DNA of 64,000 nucleotides from Clostridium_AD sp050717545 (GCF_050717545.1 NZ_JBOITN010000040.1:1-64000); one strand, 5' to 3'; counted from the first letter of the stretch, positions 1 to 8,658 are shown. Notes: a model not told the origin generated them from the letters alone. Made by a program: numbers and translations.

Positions 1-127
1 AAGATAAATAAATGTAACAAACATATTAATTTTGCGATACACCCTCTTTCGTAAGAAAGAGACAGGGCTTTGAGCGAGAGCGAAAAGACCAGCACTGTGC
101 AATTTTCAGAGAATATTTATATTCTCA
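1..127 (+). other. rRNA operon spacer upstream of 5S
   Basis: Non-coding stretch before the 5S gene, most likely the 23S-5S internal spacer, with the 23S gene lying to the left of the window. It holds a hairpin with 7-bp arms (44-50 and 55-61, GTAA loop) and a GC-richer block at 80-110 typical of rRNA processing regions. I see no recognisable 23S 3' end, so the left neighbour is inferred from the 5S and tRNA order. Confidence 0.6.
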
Positions 128-244
128 TCTGGTGATTATGGCATGAAGGTAACACCCGTTCCCATACCGAACACGAAGGTTAAGCTTCAATGCGCCGATG
201 GTACTGCAGGGGTGACCTTGTGGAAGAGTAGGTTGTCGCCAGGT
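128..244 (+). rRNA. 5S ribosomal RNA
   Basis: About 117 nt. It opens with TCTGGTGATTATGGC and closes with GTCGCCAGGT, which pair as helix I. The conserved internal block ACACCCGTTCCCATACCGAA (loop B/C region) is intact. The ends are set by the terminal helix and could be off by one or two bases. It is followed 5 nt later by tRNA-Phe, so it is the distal part of an rRNA operon. The maturation enzyme RNase M5 is encoded further along this window. Confidence 0.95.
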
Positions 245-249
245 AATGT

Positions 250-325
<76 letters not shown>

Positions 326-331
326 TGGTAT

Positions 332-406
332 GGCGCTATAGCCAAGCGGTAAGGTCAAGGTCTGCAAAACCTTTATTCCCCGGTTCAAATCCGGGTGGCG
401 CCTCCA
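332..406 (+). tRNA. tRNA-Cys (GCA)
   Basis: 75 nt including CCA. The acceptor GGCGCTA pairs with TGGCGCC (one G-T). The anticodon loop holds TGCA, giving anticodon GCA. The T-arm is GGTTCAAATCC. It sits 6 nt behind tRNA-Phe and is followed directly by the operon terminator. Confidence 0.97.
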
Positions 407-413
407 AAACATT

Positions 414-458
414 AAAAGTAGTCCAAATGCTGAAATATCAGTATTTGGACTACTTTTT
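414..458 (+). terminator. rRNA/tRNA operon terminator
   Basis: A long stem (AAAAGTAGTCCAAAT pairing with ATTTGGACTACTTTTT) closes a short loop and ends in a T-run. It lies right after tRNA-Cys, so it ends the rRNA-tRNA transcript. Confidence 0.9.
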
Positions 459-584
459 GTTTGTTATTCTAGTATATGTAATTGTGTCTTATAATGAATT
501 TGCAATATGTAATCTTATTAAGCAAAAAAAATATACATAACATTTATTAAAAGTTAGTAATATAGAGATAAAGCTAGAAATACA

Positions 585-610
585 TATATTGATGCATGTA
601 CATCAATATG
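585..610. repeat. Inverted repeat in the 541-761 spacer
   Basis: ATATTGATG and CATCAATAT flank a 6-nt centre. It lies between the rRNA terminator and the next gene and could be an operator or a small hairpin. A TATAAT at 690-695 is a candidate -10 for the downstream gene, with a poor -35. Nothing else is recognisable in the spacer. Confidence 0.4.
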
Positions 611-761
611 ATTACTTTACACGGTCTTATATAATGATATATAGAGGTTAGTGGACTTAGCACAAGTAGATTAATATATGAAATGCTAGTATAATCACAT
701 ATGTTGGACGCAAAACTATTTAGGTCAAACTGTTTAAGGTAATTTAGGGGGTCTGGTTTTT

Positions 762-1259
762 ATGTATAAAGAGATGGTACAAAGAAAAAAATTTCCAGCT
801 GTAGTATTGTTGTTTATTATATTAATTGCATTTATAAGCATATCAGGCTTATTGCCTAAGGCAAGAATAGGTAGCATAGATATTAAAAATTATGTAACTA
901 TGTTCTTTAATACACTAATGATCGCTCTTTGTTATATGGAATTTTCAAAATGTAAAGTTAAGTATAAATATTTAATTGTAGCAGACCAATTTATTATTCA
1001 TAAAATAAAAGGTGAAGAGGTTACAATATTAGAAGATATTAAATTAAAAAATATAGAGTATATTGGGAAAAACAGTAACTATAATTCAAATACACATATT
1101 AGTAGCTCTAAAAAGTATATTTGTTCTACGTTTACAGGATGTAAATGTTGTTGTGTCTACAAAGTTGGAGATAAATTAAAAAAGTTTTATTTTGAACCTA
1201 GTGATGGACTTATGAACAAGATTAAGGTATTAAAAGGAAAATCAATATTTTCACAATAA
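762..1259 (+). CDS. Small membrane protein of unknown function
   Basis: 165 aa, preceded by an AGGGGG ribosome binding site 10 nt before the ATG. Two hydrophobic segments (about residues 13-31 and 45-60) are followed by a soluble domain of about 100 residues. The layout resembles small membrane proteins with a PH-like beta domain, but I cannot assign a family. An odd cysteine cluster (CTFTGCKCCC, around residues 123-132) could bind metal. It stands alone between two terminators, so it is probably monocistronic. Confidence 0.75.
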   Translation: MYKEMVQRKKFPAVVLLFIILIAFISISGLLPKARIGSIDIKNYVTMFFNTLMIALCYMEFSKCKVKYKYLIVADQFIIHKIKGEEVTILEDIKLKNIEYIGKNSNYNSNTHISSSKKYICSTFTGCKCCCVYKVGDKLKKFYFEPSDGLMNKIKVLKGKSIFSQ

Positions 1260-1270
1260 AAGTATATGTA

Positions 1271-1307
1271 AGAAGTATAATTGCATTAAAATTATACTTC
1301 TTTTTTT
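1271..1307 (+). terminator. Terminator after the 762-1259 gene
   Basis: AGAAGTATAAT pairs with ATTATACTTCT, followed by seven T. It lies between two convergent genes. Confidence 0.85.
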
Positions 1308-1341
1308 ATGTCTAAAATACCAATAAATCTATGGTTACATA

Positions 1342-2475
1342 TTATTTTAGTTCAACTCTAATTTCTTTCAATAAATCTTGTTTTTCAATTATGTCGAGAC
1401 TTGTTATGGCAAGAGCCTCTGCAGCTTTTATCATATTTTCTTTGCAAAAGTCTGTTTGAGTTTCTAAAGCAAATAGTGGTGAAGGGCAACTTATTAAAGG
1501 ATTTTCTGTAATACATATAGATGGATATATACATGGTGTAGTATGGCTTATAGCGCCTATGCCTAAACCATATGAGGAATTCTTACAACAAGTAATGTCT
1601 ATAATGCCGCATTCTTTTAAGTTGTGTGTAAATATTCTTGATAAAGATTTATTAGTCAAAAGTTCTTGAGAGGGCAATTCGAATAAGCTTATTTCCCGGG
1701 ATGTATTTATTATTTTAGACATTGAATGAATAATATCCACAATAGTTTTTTCTAGTAATTTAACTTCAGTTAGCGTGGGCGCTCTTAGATAAAATTTAGT
1801 TTCTGATTCAGAGACTGAGTTAAGGTTTGTTGAGGCATTTTTTATAGAAATATTATCAATAGAGCAACCATTGTTTAATCCTTTTAACAATTGACTTAAT
1901 GAATTAAGTATCAATAAGCAAGAGTCTAAAGATGAAAAGTTACTTAGATTAGTAGCGTTCTGCTTATGTTTAATCCTAATTGGTATTGTGGCCATTGATG
2001 TGCCACTTTCCGCATTAGTTATATCACAATGAGGGGCAATTATAACATCTATATCTTCAAAGCATTTATCTTTTGTAAAAGTTAATTCTGCACCATTGGT
2101 ATACTCTCCTGGGCAACCTATTACAACTATGCACCCACCACTTTTAGATATTACCTTTGATAAACTTAATGCGGCAGCAATTGCTATGCTAGCATTAACA
2201 TTATTTCCGAAAACATGACCTATGTTTTCAGTAGCTGAATATTTACATATATAACATATTTTTGGATGACCAGTTCCATATTGAGCGTAAAATGCAGTTG
2301 GAATGTCACGATAATTTTCTTCTATCTTAAAATCGTGACTTTTTAGCATGTTTAGTATATAAGTACATCCTTTGTATTCTTTATAACTTATTTCTGGATT
2401 AGTATAAAGGAAATTTGATAAATTATATATATCTTCTTTTATGCGTGTTATATAACTTATAATCTCTTGTTTCAT
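1342..2475 (-). CDS. M20-family amidohydrolase-like protein, probably inactive
   Basis: 377 aa with AAAGGAG before the ATG. Length and overall pattern match the M20D amidohydrolases (AbgB/IAA-amino-acid hydrolase type): an N-terminal helix with NPEISYKEY, a glycine-rich strand-turn, and a C-terminal AEALAITSLDII helix. The usual metal-binding sequences appear changed. The family's HACGH(N/D) reads HVFGNN at residues 87-92. The Glu-Glu pair reads GEY at 123-125. The C-terminal His region reads ALETQTDF. A histidine at 149 (APH) remains. A non-hydrolytic or regulatory role is therefore plausible (inference). It is transcribed towards the 762 gene and is not in an operon. Confidence 0.7.
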   Translation of the reverse strand: MKQEIISYITRIKEDIYNLSNFLYTNPEISYKEYKGCTYILNMLKSHDFKIEENYRDIPTAFYAQYGTGHPKICYICKYSATENIGHVFGNNVNASIAIAAALSLSKVISKSGGCIVVIGCPGEYTNGAELTFTKDKCFEDIDVIIAPHCDITNAESGTSMATIPIRIKHKQNATNLSNFSSLDSCLLILNSLSQLLKGLNNGCSIDNISIKNASTNLNSVSESETKFYLRAPTLTEVKLLEKTIVDIIHSMSKIINTSREISLFELPSQELLTNKSLSRIFTHNLKECGIIDITCCKNSSYGLGIGAISHTTPCIYPSICITENPLISCPSPLFALETQTDFCKENMIKAAEALAITSLDIIEKQDLLKEIRVELK

Positions 2476-2733
2476 AGACTATTCTCCTTTCAAAACTTTT
2501 ATATTTATTAATATATTTAGTATATCCAAAGGCACATAAATATATTATAATATCAAATAAAATTTTATAAAGTCGGATAATAACTTTAAATGGCAAGTTA
2601 TAACGTAAAATGTAGATAAATATATTTGAAAAAATTATGTGGACAAAATAAGAAATCGTACTTAGTTGAATAATATATATTATAAGAGGCGATACTTTAG
2701 TTGATTTAAGTTTGTAAATTTAAGGGGGATAAT

Positions 2734-2946
2734 ATGAAAAAAGAAAAGTGTATTATATGTAGAAAGCCTCTAAATGATGGTATAATAATAAATGGCAGAG
2801 GAATTTGTGATAATTGCGAAGCAAGAATCATAGAGTCAAGTAACAATACAGATTTTTATGAATATTATAAGAACTGTATAAAAAAGACGTTAGTACATTG
2901 TGTGCCAAGAGGAGTGACTAAGGAGTGTCAAGATTACCACTTGTAG
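2734..2946 (+). CDS. gin: Gin (CsfB)-like anti-sigma-G factor
   Basis: 70 aa with AAGGGGGA eight bases before the ATG. It has two CxxC knuckles (CIICRKPL near residues 6-9 and CDNCEA near 26-29), the zinc-binding signature of Gin. In B. subtilis Gin holds back sigma-G until engulfment is complete. Position supports the call: csfB also heads this gene cluster in B. subtilis. The 3' end overlaps the next gene by 22 nt, so the two are probably translationally coupled. Confidence 0.85.
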   Translation: MKKEKCIICRKPLNDGIIINGRGICDNCEARIIESSNNTDFYEYYKNCIKKTLVHCVPRGVTKECQDYHL

Positions 2947-4373
2947 ATGGAGTGTTAACATATATAAAAGAAAAAAATGTCTCCTTTTGTATGCCAGGTC
3001 ATAAAGGTGGACTTGGGTTTTTAAAAACAATAAAAGGCAGAGAACTTTATGAGAATTTTATAAAAGGAGATATTACTGAGGTTGATGGAGTAGATAATCT
3101 TCATCATGCAGAGGGCATAATAAAAGAATCTCAAAAATTATTGAGTGACTATTATGGAAGTATTAAATCTTATTTTCTAGTGAATGGTAGCACTAGTGGA
3201 AATTTAGCCATGATTTTTTCATCGTTTAATGAGGGTGATAAAATTATTGTAGAAAGAAATTGTCATCGGTCTATATTTAATGCCATTATTATGAGAAAGC
3301 TCAGGCCTGTGTATATTAAAAACAATATTTATTCAAAATATGATGCTCCGATGCCTTTAGACAAGGAGCATTTTCTATCTTTAATTAATAAAAATAAAGA
3401 TGCTAAAGGAATTATTGTTACATATCCGAATTATTATGGTATATGTTTTGATTTCCCATATGTTGTCGAAGTTGCTAGTAAGTACAATATTAAGGTATTA
3501 GTAGATTCTGCTCATGGTGCTCATTTTGGTGTTCATAAGTTATTACCTAAGAATCCTTTAAAAATGGGAGCTAATATGGTTGTTATGAGTGCTCATAAAA
3601 CTTTACCTAGCTTAACACAAACAGCATTCTTACATGTAGGTAAAGGCATAGATATTAGTAAGGTAGATTTTTATATAAGTGCCTTTTTAAGCACGAGTCC
3701 ATCATATATGCTTTTATGTTCTATGGATTATGCAAGGTATTATCTTGAGGAATATGGCAAGCAGGGATATGAAGATTTAATTAAATTATGTAAGTCTTGT
3801 AGAGATAAAATTAATAGTATAGGAAAGTTCCACATTTTAACTCAGGAGGATCTACAGAATATTTTAGAATTCGATGAAAAGGATATTAATTGGTATACTA
3901 TTGATTTAACCAGGTATATATTAAATGTACCTAAAGGTTATAGTGGACATAAGTTATTAGAATATTTAAGAGCAAGCAAAATTCAAGCTGAAATGAGTGA
4001 TAGCAGAAATGTAGTTTTAATATTTTCTCCTTTTAACACTCAGGAAGATTTTGATGCATTATATATAGCTCTTAAAAACTGTAATATGGACAACCTAAAA
4101 GATGAATATATAGATTTAATAGATTATGATATGCCTATGGCCGTAATGGATCCATATGAAGTAATGGATAGAGAAAAAATAATAGTAGAACTTAAAAACT
4201 CAGAAGACAGAATATGTGCAGTAGCAATAGTTCCATATCCACCAGGAATACCTATTGTAATGCCAGGTGAAAGACTAAGCAAGGAAAGTATAGCTGTAAT
4301 AGAATATTACGTGTCATGCAACGTAACGGTGCTTGGAATTGATGATGGGAAAGTACCAACAGTAGAAAGATAG
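2925..4373 (+). CDS. Orn/Lys/Arg decarboxylase-like PLP enzyme (YaaO/SpeA family)
   Basis: 482 aa. GTG start inside the end of gin, with AGAGGAG 11 nt upstream. The PLP lysine is K225 in SAHKTLPSLTQ. The aspartate motif DSAHGAH lies near residue 190, and MPGHKGG near residue 23. These are typical of the fold-type I basic amino acid decarboxylases (speA/cad type) of Firmicutes. The C-terminal domain (about 370-482, with PYPPGIPIVMPGE) is complete. The substrate (arginine, lysine or ornithine) cannot be read from sequence. It corresponds to yaaO in B. subtilis, directly before tmk. Confidence 0.88.
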   Translation: MSRLPLVDGVLTYIKEKNVSFCMPGHKGGLGFLKTIKGRELYENFIKGDITEVDGVDNLHHAEGIIKESQKLLSDYYGSIKSYFLVNGSTSGNLAMIFSSFNEGDKIIVERNCHRSIFNAIIMRKLRPVYIKNNIYSKYDAPMPLDKEHFLSLINKNKDAKGIIVTYPNYYGICFDFPYVVEVASKYNIKVLVDSAHGAHFGVHKLLPKNPLKMGANMVVMSAHKTLPSLTQTAFLHVGKGIDISKVDFYISAFLSTSPSYMLLCSMDYARYYLEEYGKQGYEDLIKLCKSCRDKINSIGKFHILTQEDLQNILEFDEKDINWYTIDLTRYILNVPKGYSGHKLLEYLRASKIQAEMSDSRNVVLIFSPFNTQEDFDALYIALKNCNMDNLKDEYIDLIDYDMPMAVMDPYEVMDREKIIVELKNSEDRICAVAIVPYPPGIPIVMPGERLSKESIAVIEYYVSCNVTVLGIDDGKVPTVER

Positions 4374-4412
4374 ATTATATTAAGATAAATACATATAGGT
4401 GGAGGAAATCGA

Positions 4413-5033
4413 ATGGAAAGAGGACGACTAATAGCACTAGAAGGACCAGATGGTTCAGGAAAGACTACTCAAATACAATTATTAGAAAAACATCTAACGA
4501 AATTGGGATATGAAGTGGTAACAACTAGAGAACCTGGAGGAACGAGGGTTGGTGAAAAAATTAGAGACATAATACTAGATAATGATAATTCTAATATGAA
4601 CTATATGTGTGAGGCTTTACTCTACGCATCGTCTCGCGCGCAACTAGTTAGTGAGATTATAAAACCAGCTTTAGCTCTTGGGAAGATAGTCATATGTGAT
4701 CGTTTTGTTTATTCATCAATGGTATATCAAGGCGTTGGTCGAGGTATTGGAATGGACGCAGTAAAGAGTATTAATGAATTCGCTTTAGACGGGCTTGAAG
4801 TGGATTTAATATTTATGATTACTATTCCATATGAAGAAGGGCTAAAACGAAAAAAAATGCAAAAGACTTTGGATCGGTTAGAAAACGGTGGGAATGAATT
4901 TCATAAAAAAGTTTTTGAAGGTTACTTAGACATTTGCAGAAAATATGATAAAATAGAAGTAGTTGATGGGAATAGGAGTACTTATGAAATCCATAAAGAT
5001 ATCATAAGCACAATTAAAAAAATAAATTTGTAA
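4413..5033 (+). CDS. tmk: Thymidylate kinase
   Basis: 206 aa, the normal length. The P-loop GPDGSGKTTQ is at residues 11-20, the DR motif TREPGGTRVGE at 38-48, and DRFVYSSMVYQG near residue 95. It phosphorylates dTMP to dTDP in DNA precursor synthesis. Strong GGTGGAGG site before the ATG. It lies 39 nt behind the decarboxylase gene and 13 nt before darA, in the order conserved across Firmicutes. Confidence 0.97.
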   Translation: MERGRLIALEGPDGSGKTTQIQLLEKHLTKLGYEVVTTREPGGTRVGEKIRDIILDNDNSNMNYMCEALLYASSRAQLVSEIIKPALALGKIVICDRFVYSSMVYQGVGRGIGMDAVKSINEFALDGLEVDLIFMITIPYEEGLKRKKMQKTLDRLENGGNEFHKKVFEGYLDICRKYDKIEVVDGNRSTYEIHKDIISTIKKINL

Positions 5034-5046
5034 AGGATGAGATTAA

Positions 5047-5376
5047 ATGAAATTAGTTATTGCAATTGTACAAGATGATGATGCAAATGATTTAATTGAG
5101 GTTATAACTGATAAGGGTTTTAGAGTTACAAAGCTTGCAACTACAGGCGGGTTCTTAAAATCAGGGAATACAACATTACTAATAGGTGTAGATAAAGAAA
5201 AGGTAGATGACGTTCTAGCAATTATCGAAGAGGTATGTAAGGAAAGAAAGCAAATAATATCATCACCATCACCTGTAGCTGGGTCTACTGGAGTTTATAT
5301 GCCTTTCCCTATTGAAGTAGATGTAGGTGGAGCAAATGTATTTGTAGTTGATGTAGATAAGTATATAAAGGTATAA
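5047..5376 (+). CDS. darA: Cyclic-di-AMP receptor DarA (PII-like, YaaQ)
   Basis: 109 aa. It begins MKLVIAIVQDDDAND and has the glycine-rich TTGGFLKSGNTTLL loop (residues 33-46), the nucleotide-binding signature of the YaaQ/DarA/PstA family. PII-like trimers of this family bind c-di-AMP. RBS AAAGGATG. It follows tmk by 13 nt as in B. subtilis, and a terminator separates it from holB. Confidence 0.93.
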   Translation: MKLVIAIVQDDDANDLIEVITDKGFRVTKLATTGGFLKSGNTTLLIGVDKEKVDDVLAIIEEVCKERKQIISSPSPVAGSTGVYMPFPIEVDVGGANVFVVDVDKYIKV

Positions 5377-5382
5377 CTAATC

Positions 5383-5417
5383 AAAAGCAAGTATATATAA
5401 ATCTATACTTGCTTTTA
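5383..5417 (+). terminator. Hairpin terminator between darA and holB
   Basis: AAAAGCAAGTATA pairs with TATACTTGCTTTT over an 8-nt loop, followed by ATT. It may partially attenuate transcription into holB. Confidence 0.75.
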
Positions 5418-5433
5418 TTCATGGAGGATAAAA

Positions 5434-6378
5434 ATGAATGGTGAGAGGATAATAGGGCACAGTAATATTTTGAACCAAATAAGTCAATCTATAAAATTAG
5501 GTAAGTTATCTCATGCTCATCTTATAGTTGGAGAGGATGGAATAGGTAAAAGTATACTTGCTAAAAATATAGGGTTTATAATCCTAGAAAAAGACCAAGA
5601 TAAACAATATGTGGATTTAATTGAATGGAAAGTAGAGAAAAATAAAAGTACAATAGGGGTTAATTCTATAAGAAGTTTAGTTGAAGAAATTAATAAAAAA
5701 CCATTTGAAGGTGATAAGAAAGTTATTATTATTTATCATGCGGATAAAATGACTGTTCAGGCTCAAAATGCCTTTTTAAAAACAATTGAGGAGCCACCTA
5801 AAAATGTAACTATATTTTTATTATGTGAAAATCTAGAAGTTATATTGGATACAATAAAATCAAGATGTCAAATACATAAATTGAAAAGTTTAAATGCAAA
5901 CGAAATGGAACAATTTTTAAAAGTCAATTATTTTGATTTATCTAAGGAGCAGGTAAAGGTTATAATTGCTTTTAGTGATGGGTTGCCAGGAAAGGCTCAA
6001 AAATTTATTGGAGATGATAATTTTAAGGAAATTCGTGATATTACCTTGGAAATATTACTTAAGCTTAGTAGTGCTAAAACTGAAGAATTAATTAAATATG
6101 AGAAAAGGTTATCTAATCAAAAAGAAAGTTTTGAAGAAATATTAACTGCATTTCTTTCGTATATTAGGGATACTATAATATATAAAGAAATTGAAGACGA
6201 AAATTTAATCATTAACATAGATAAGTTATTAAGTATAAAAGAATTAGCTAACATATTTTCATTTAACAAATTAAATGGTATTATAAATATAATAAACGAT
6301 ACTAGAAATAATTTAGTTAGGAACGTTAACCCAGGGTTAGCGTTTGAAGTAATGCTAATTAAAATGCAGGAGGGTTAA
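5434..6378 (+). CDS. holB: DNA polymerase III subunit delta-prime
   Basis: 314 aa. AAA+ clamp-loader subunit with a Walker A-like GEDGIGKS (residues 33-40), the helix QAQNAFLKTIEEPP, and SRCQ (sensor 1 region), all typical of delta-prime. It loads the beta clamp with tau/gamma and delta. Start supported by GGAGGAT. Its stop codon lies inside the first bases of the repeat element that follows (6375-6529). Confidence 0.93.
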   Translation: MNGERIIGHSNILNQISQSIKLGKLSHAHLIVGEDGIGKSILAKNIGFIILEKDQDKQYVDLIEWKVEKNKSTIGVNSIRSLVEEINKKPFEGDKKVIIIYHADKMTVQAQNAFLKTIEEPPKNVTIFLLCENLEVILDTIKSRCQIHKLKSLNANEMEQFLKVNYFDLSKEQVKVIIAFSDGLPGKAQKFIGDDNFKEIRDITLEILLKLSSAKTEELIKYEKRLSNQKESFEEILTAFLSYIRDTIIYKEIEDENLIINIDKLLSIKELANIFSFNKLNGIINIINDTRNNLVRNVNPGLAFEVMLIKMQEG

Positions 6379-6529
6379 CGACATTTCAGAAGGAAAGTTT
6401 TCTACTTATATAAGTAGGAGTTACCTACTATAAGTAGGAGTTACCTACCTTATTAAAAATAAAACTTTAGTGGTAGTTAAATCTACTTCGAAAGTCGTTA
6501 ATATGCATCTGCGAAGGAGATGATTTAAC
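6375..6529 (+). repeat. TTAACGAC-family repeat between holB and ricT
   Basis: Begins with TTAACGAC on the holB stop codon. The same 8 bp return inverted (GTCGTTAA) at 6494-6501, giving terminal inverted repeats around a 127-bp core. The core is followed by GAAGGAGATGATTTAAC, which supplies the ricT ribosome binding site. Related copies lie at 13000, 22954 (reverse), 24491 and 37720. Confidence 0.65.
6409..6448. repeat. Two tandem 20-bp units inside the holB-ricT repeat
   Basis: The unit TATAAGTAGGAGTTACCTAC occurs twice head to tail with no spacer. Each unit carries the small inverted repeat GTAGG/CCTAC, and a further CTACTTATATAAGTAG palindrome overlaps the first unit. Two units only, so it is not a CRISPR. 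Confidence 0.8.
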
Positions 6530-7441
6530 ATGGTTACAGTAATAGGAGTACGATTCAAAAAAGCTGGAAAAATATATTATTTTAGTCCAAATGATATAGA
6601 TATTCAAAAGGGAAATAAAGTTATTGTTGAAACAGTAAGGGGAATTGAATTTGGGGAATGTGTTATTGGCATAAAGGAGATAAAGGAAGATGATATAGTA
6701 TCTCAGCTTAAATCTGTTATTAGAAAAGCTACAGATGATGATGCAGAAAAAGATTTTGACAACAAAAACAAAGAAAAAGAAGCATATGAAGTATGCTTAG
6801 ATAAGATACATAAACATGAACTAGATATGAAACTAATAGATGTAGAGTATACTTTTGATAATAATAAAGTTATATTTTATTTTACAGCAGATGGAAGAGT
6901 AGATTTTAGGGAACTTGTAAAGGATTTGGCAGCAGTATTTAGAACTAGAATAGAACTTAGGCAAATAGGTGTTAGAGATGAAGCAAAAATGATAGGTGGC
7001 CTTGGACCTTGTGGTAGACCTATGTGTTGTTCAACATTTTTGGGTGAATTTGCTCCAGTTTCTATAAAGATGGCTAAGGAGCAAAATCTATCATTAAATC
7101 CTACAAAAATTTCAGGTATTTGTGGAAGGCTTATGTGTTGCCTTAATTATGAACAGGATACTTATGAAAAAATAAGAAAAACGCTACCTATTGTAGGGTC
7201 TGTAGTAGATACACCATTTGGTAGAGCAAACGTTATTGGTAATAGTGTTGTAAAAGAATGTGTTAAAATTAAAATGAAAATTAATGGTACTGATGAAGAA
7301 ATAGTAGAAGTTAAAATTAAAGACTTAACATTAGTTTCAGGAAGATATGAAGATGCTGTAAATGAGGAAGATATCAAAGCTGAATTAGCTAAAACCGGTG
7401 AAGATTCTTATATCACAAAGGAATTATTTAAGGATAACTAG
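6530..7441 (+). CDS. ricT: PSP1-domain protein RicT (YaaT)
   Basis: 303 aa. PSP1 domain with the family's cysteine blocks GLGPCGRPMCC (about residues 158-168) and GICGRLMCCLNYE (about 199-211). These serve Fe-S cluster binding in the B. subtilis YaaT-YmcA-YlbF complex, which affects mRNA processing, sporulation and competence. The RBS GAAGGAG comes from the upstream repeat. Position directly behind holB matches B. subtilis. Confidence 0.92.
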   Translation: MVTVIGVRFKKAGKIYYFSPNDIDIQKGNKVIVETVRGIEFGECVIGIKEIKEDDIVSQLKSVIRKATDDDAEKDFDNKNKEKEAYEVCLDKIHKHELDMKLIDVEYTFDNNKVIFYFTADGRVDFRELVKDLAAVFRTRIELRQIGVRDEAKMIGGLGPCGRPMCCSTFLGEFAPVSIKMAKEQNLSLNPTKISGICGRLMCCLNYEQDTYEKIRKTLPIVGSVVDTPFGRANVIGNSVVKECVKIKMKINGTDEEIVEVKIKDLTLVSGRYEDAVNEEDIKAELAKTGEDSYITKELFKDN

Positions 7442-7451
7442 GGGGAAGAAG

Positions 7452-7655
7452 ATGAGGTCAGTTATAAAGGTAATTAATATGAATACTTCAGAAGATATTA
7501 GCAATATTAATTTAGCGGTATCAAACAACCAAGGCGTAATTGCTTGTCAAATAAATAGTCAAACTAAAGAAATAGAAATAATATATGATGATTATTTTAT
7601 TACAGTAGATAATCTGATTGAGTCAGTAGAAGAAGCCGGTTATGCAGTTATATAA
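7452..7655 (+). CDS. Small HMA-fold protein lacking the metal motif
   Basis: 67 aa. ATG at 7452 chosen because GGGGGAAG lies just upstream; a longer reading would overlap ricT. The pattern VIKVINMN...VSNNQGVIACQINSQTKEIEIIYDDYFITVDNLIESVEEAGYAV follows the ferredoxin-like HMA/CopZ layout, ending in the familiar EEAGYAV helix. The CxxC metal site is absent (NMNTSEDI in its place). Probably a protein-interaction or regulatory member. It is 10 nt behind ricT and closes the operon before a terminator. Confidence 0.75.
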   Translation: MRSVIKVINMNTSEDISNINLAVSNNQGVIACQINSQTKEIEIIYDDYFITVDNLIESVEEAGYAVI

Positions 7656-7692
7656 AAACCAGAGGGAAATTAATCTCTCTAGGTTTTTTTTT
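7655..7692 (+). terminator. Terminator of the tmk-ricT operon
   Basis: AAAACCAGAG pairs imperfectly with CTCTCTAGGTTTT, followed by a run of nine T. Confidence 0.85.
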
Positions 7693-7906
7693 GATTTTAT
7701 AACACTAAAATAAGCAACTTGATTTGAATACTCTTTTGTTTAGTAATATATGATTTTAGATAACATTCCAAAGTAAATAGCCACATTATTTAAAACAACA
7801 TAAATTTAATATAATAAAAGTTTTTATTATATGTATGAGATTTTAATTTTAAGTCAATAATTTAAATGTAAATCATTGTATATAAAATATGAAAGGGGTT
7901 TTAAAT

Positions 7907-8557
7907 ATGAGTTATAAAAAGGGACTAATTAGTATATCTACTATTGTTGTATTAGTTTTAGGAGTTGTTTTCGCAGCAAAGTTTATTGGAGGGCGGGAAG
8001 ATGTTGCTAATGTAAAACCGCAAGCCGAGAGTTCAATTCAAAGTGATAATTCAGCAACTAAAATTAATAATGATGTAGCGGTAAATACAAATACAAATAC
8101 TGACGAAAAAATTACTAATAAAATGGATGTTGCCTATATAAATGATAAAACTAATGTTGGAATATATACTGTTAAAGAAAACGATACAGTTTTTAGTATA
8201 GTAAAAACACATATGCCTAGTTTCAACAAAAGTGAAATAGTTGAATTTATTAAAGATAGAAATAATATGAGTGAAGCATACAAGATTTCAGAGGGTGACA
8301 AAATAGTAATACCATATGAGACAGCAATTCAAACCTCATCGTCAACTACAACTACAACCAAAACTGTAGTTGATGCAAAAGTATTAACTAGTAATGGAAA
8401 ATACACAGTTAAAAAACAAGACACTTTAACTTCAATTGCTAAAAGTAATATGCCTTCTTATAATGTAAAAGAGGCAATAACAATGTTAAAAGAAACTAAT
8501 AAAATTATAGATGAGAATGCTATTAAAGATGGCATGATCATCAATATTCCTAAATAG
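7907..8557 (+). CDS. Membrane-anchored LysM-repeat protein
   Basis: 216 aa. The ATG at 7907 is preferred because AAGGGG lies 9 nt upstream; an ATG at 7889 lacks a site. One N-terminal membrane segment (about residues 8-25), a low-complexity Ser/Asn/Thr linker, then two LysM-like modules (about 87-143 and 163-216, YTVKENDTVFSIVK and YTVKKQDTLTSIAK). LysM modules bind peptidoglycan or spore cortex glycans. No enzyme domain. It stands alone between two terminators. Confidence 0.85.
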   Translation: MSYKKGLISISTIVVLVLGVVFAAKFIGGREDVANVKPQAESSIQSDNSATKINNDVAVNTNTNTDEKITNKMDVAYINDKTNVGIYTVKENDTVFSIVKTHMPSFNKSEIVEFIKDRNNMSEAYKISEGDKIVIPYETAIQTSSSTTTTTKTVVDAKVLTSNGKYTVKKQDTLTSIAKSNMPSYNVKEAITMLKETNKIIDENAIKDGMIINIPK

Positions 8558-8567
8558 TTTTTATGAA

Positions 8568-8611
8568 AAATAAGTGTAATTTTGAGATAATCAAGATTAC
8601 ACTTATTTCTT
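8568..8611 (+). terminator. Terminator after the LysM gene
   Basis: AATAAGTGTAAT pairs with ATTACACTTATT, followed by TCTT. It is nearly symmetric and may also serve the convergent PIN gene. Confidence 0.75.
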
Positions 8612-8641
8612 ATTATATAGGAGACATTTTGCTCAAAATAA

Positions 8642-8650
8642 TGTGGATAA
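8642..8650 (-). promoter_or_regulatory. Isolated DnaA box
   Basis: A perfect TGTGGATAA (TTATCCACA on the minus strand) between two convergent genes. One of several DnaA boxes in the window; see 20823-21382. Confidence 0.55.
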
Positions 8651-8658
8651 CTTTTTTG

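Noticed and set aside
6409..6448. Short CRISPR-like array
   Set aside because: Only two head-to-tail units without spacers, and no cas genes anywhere in the window.
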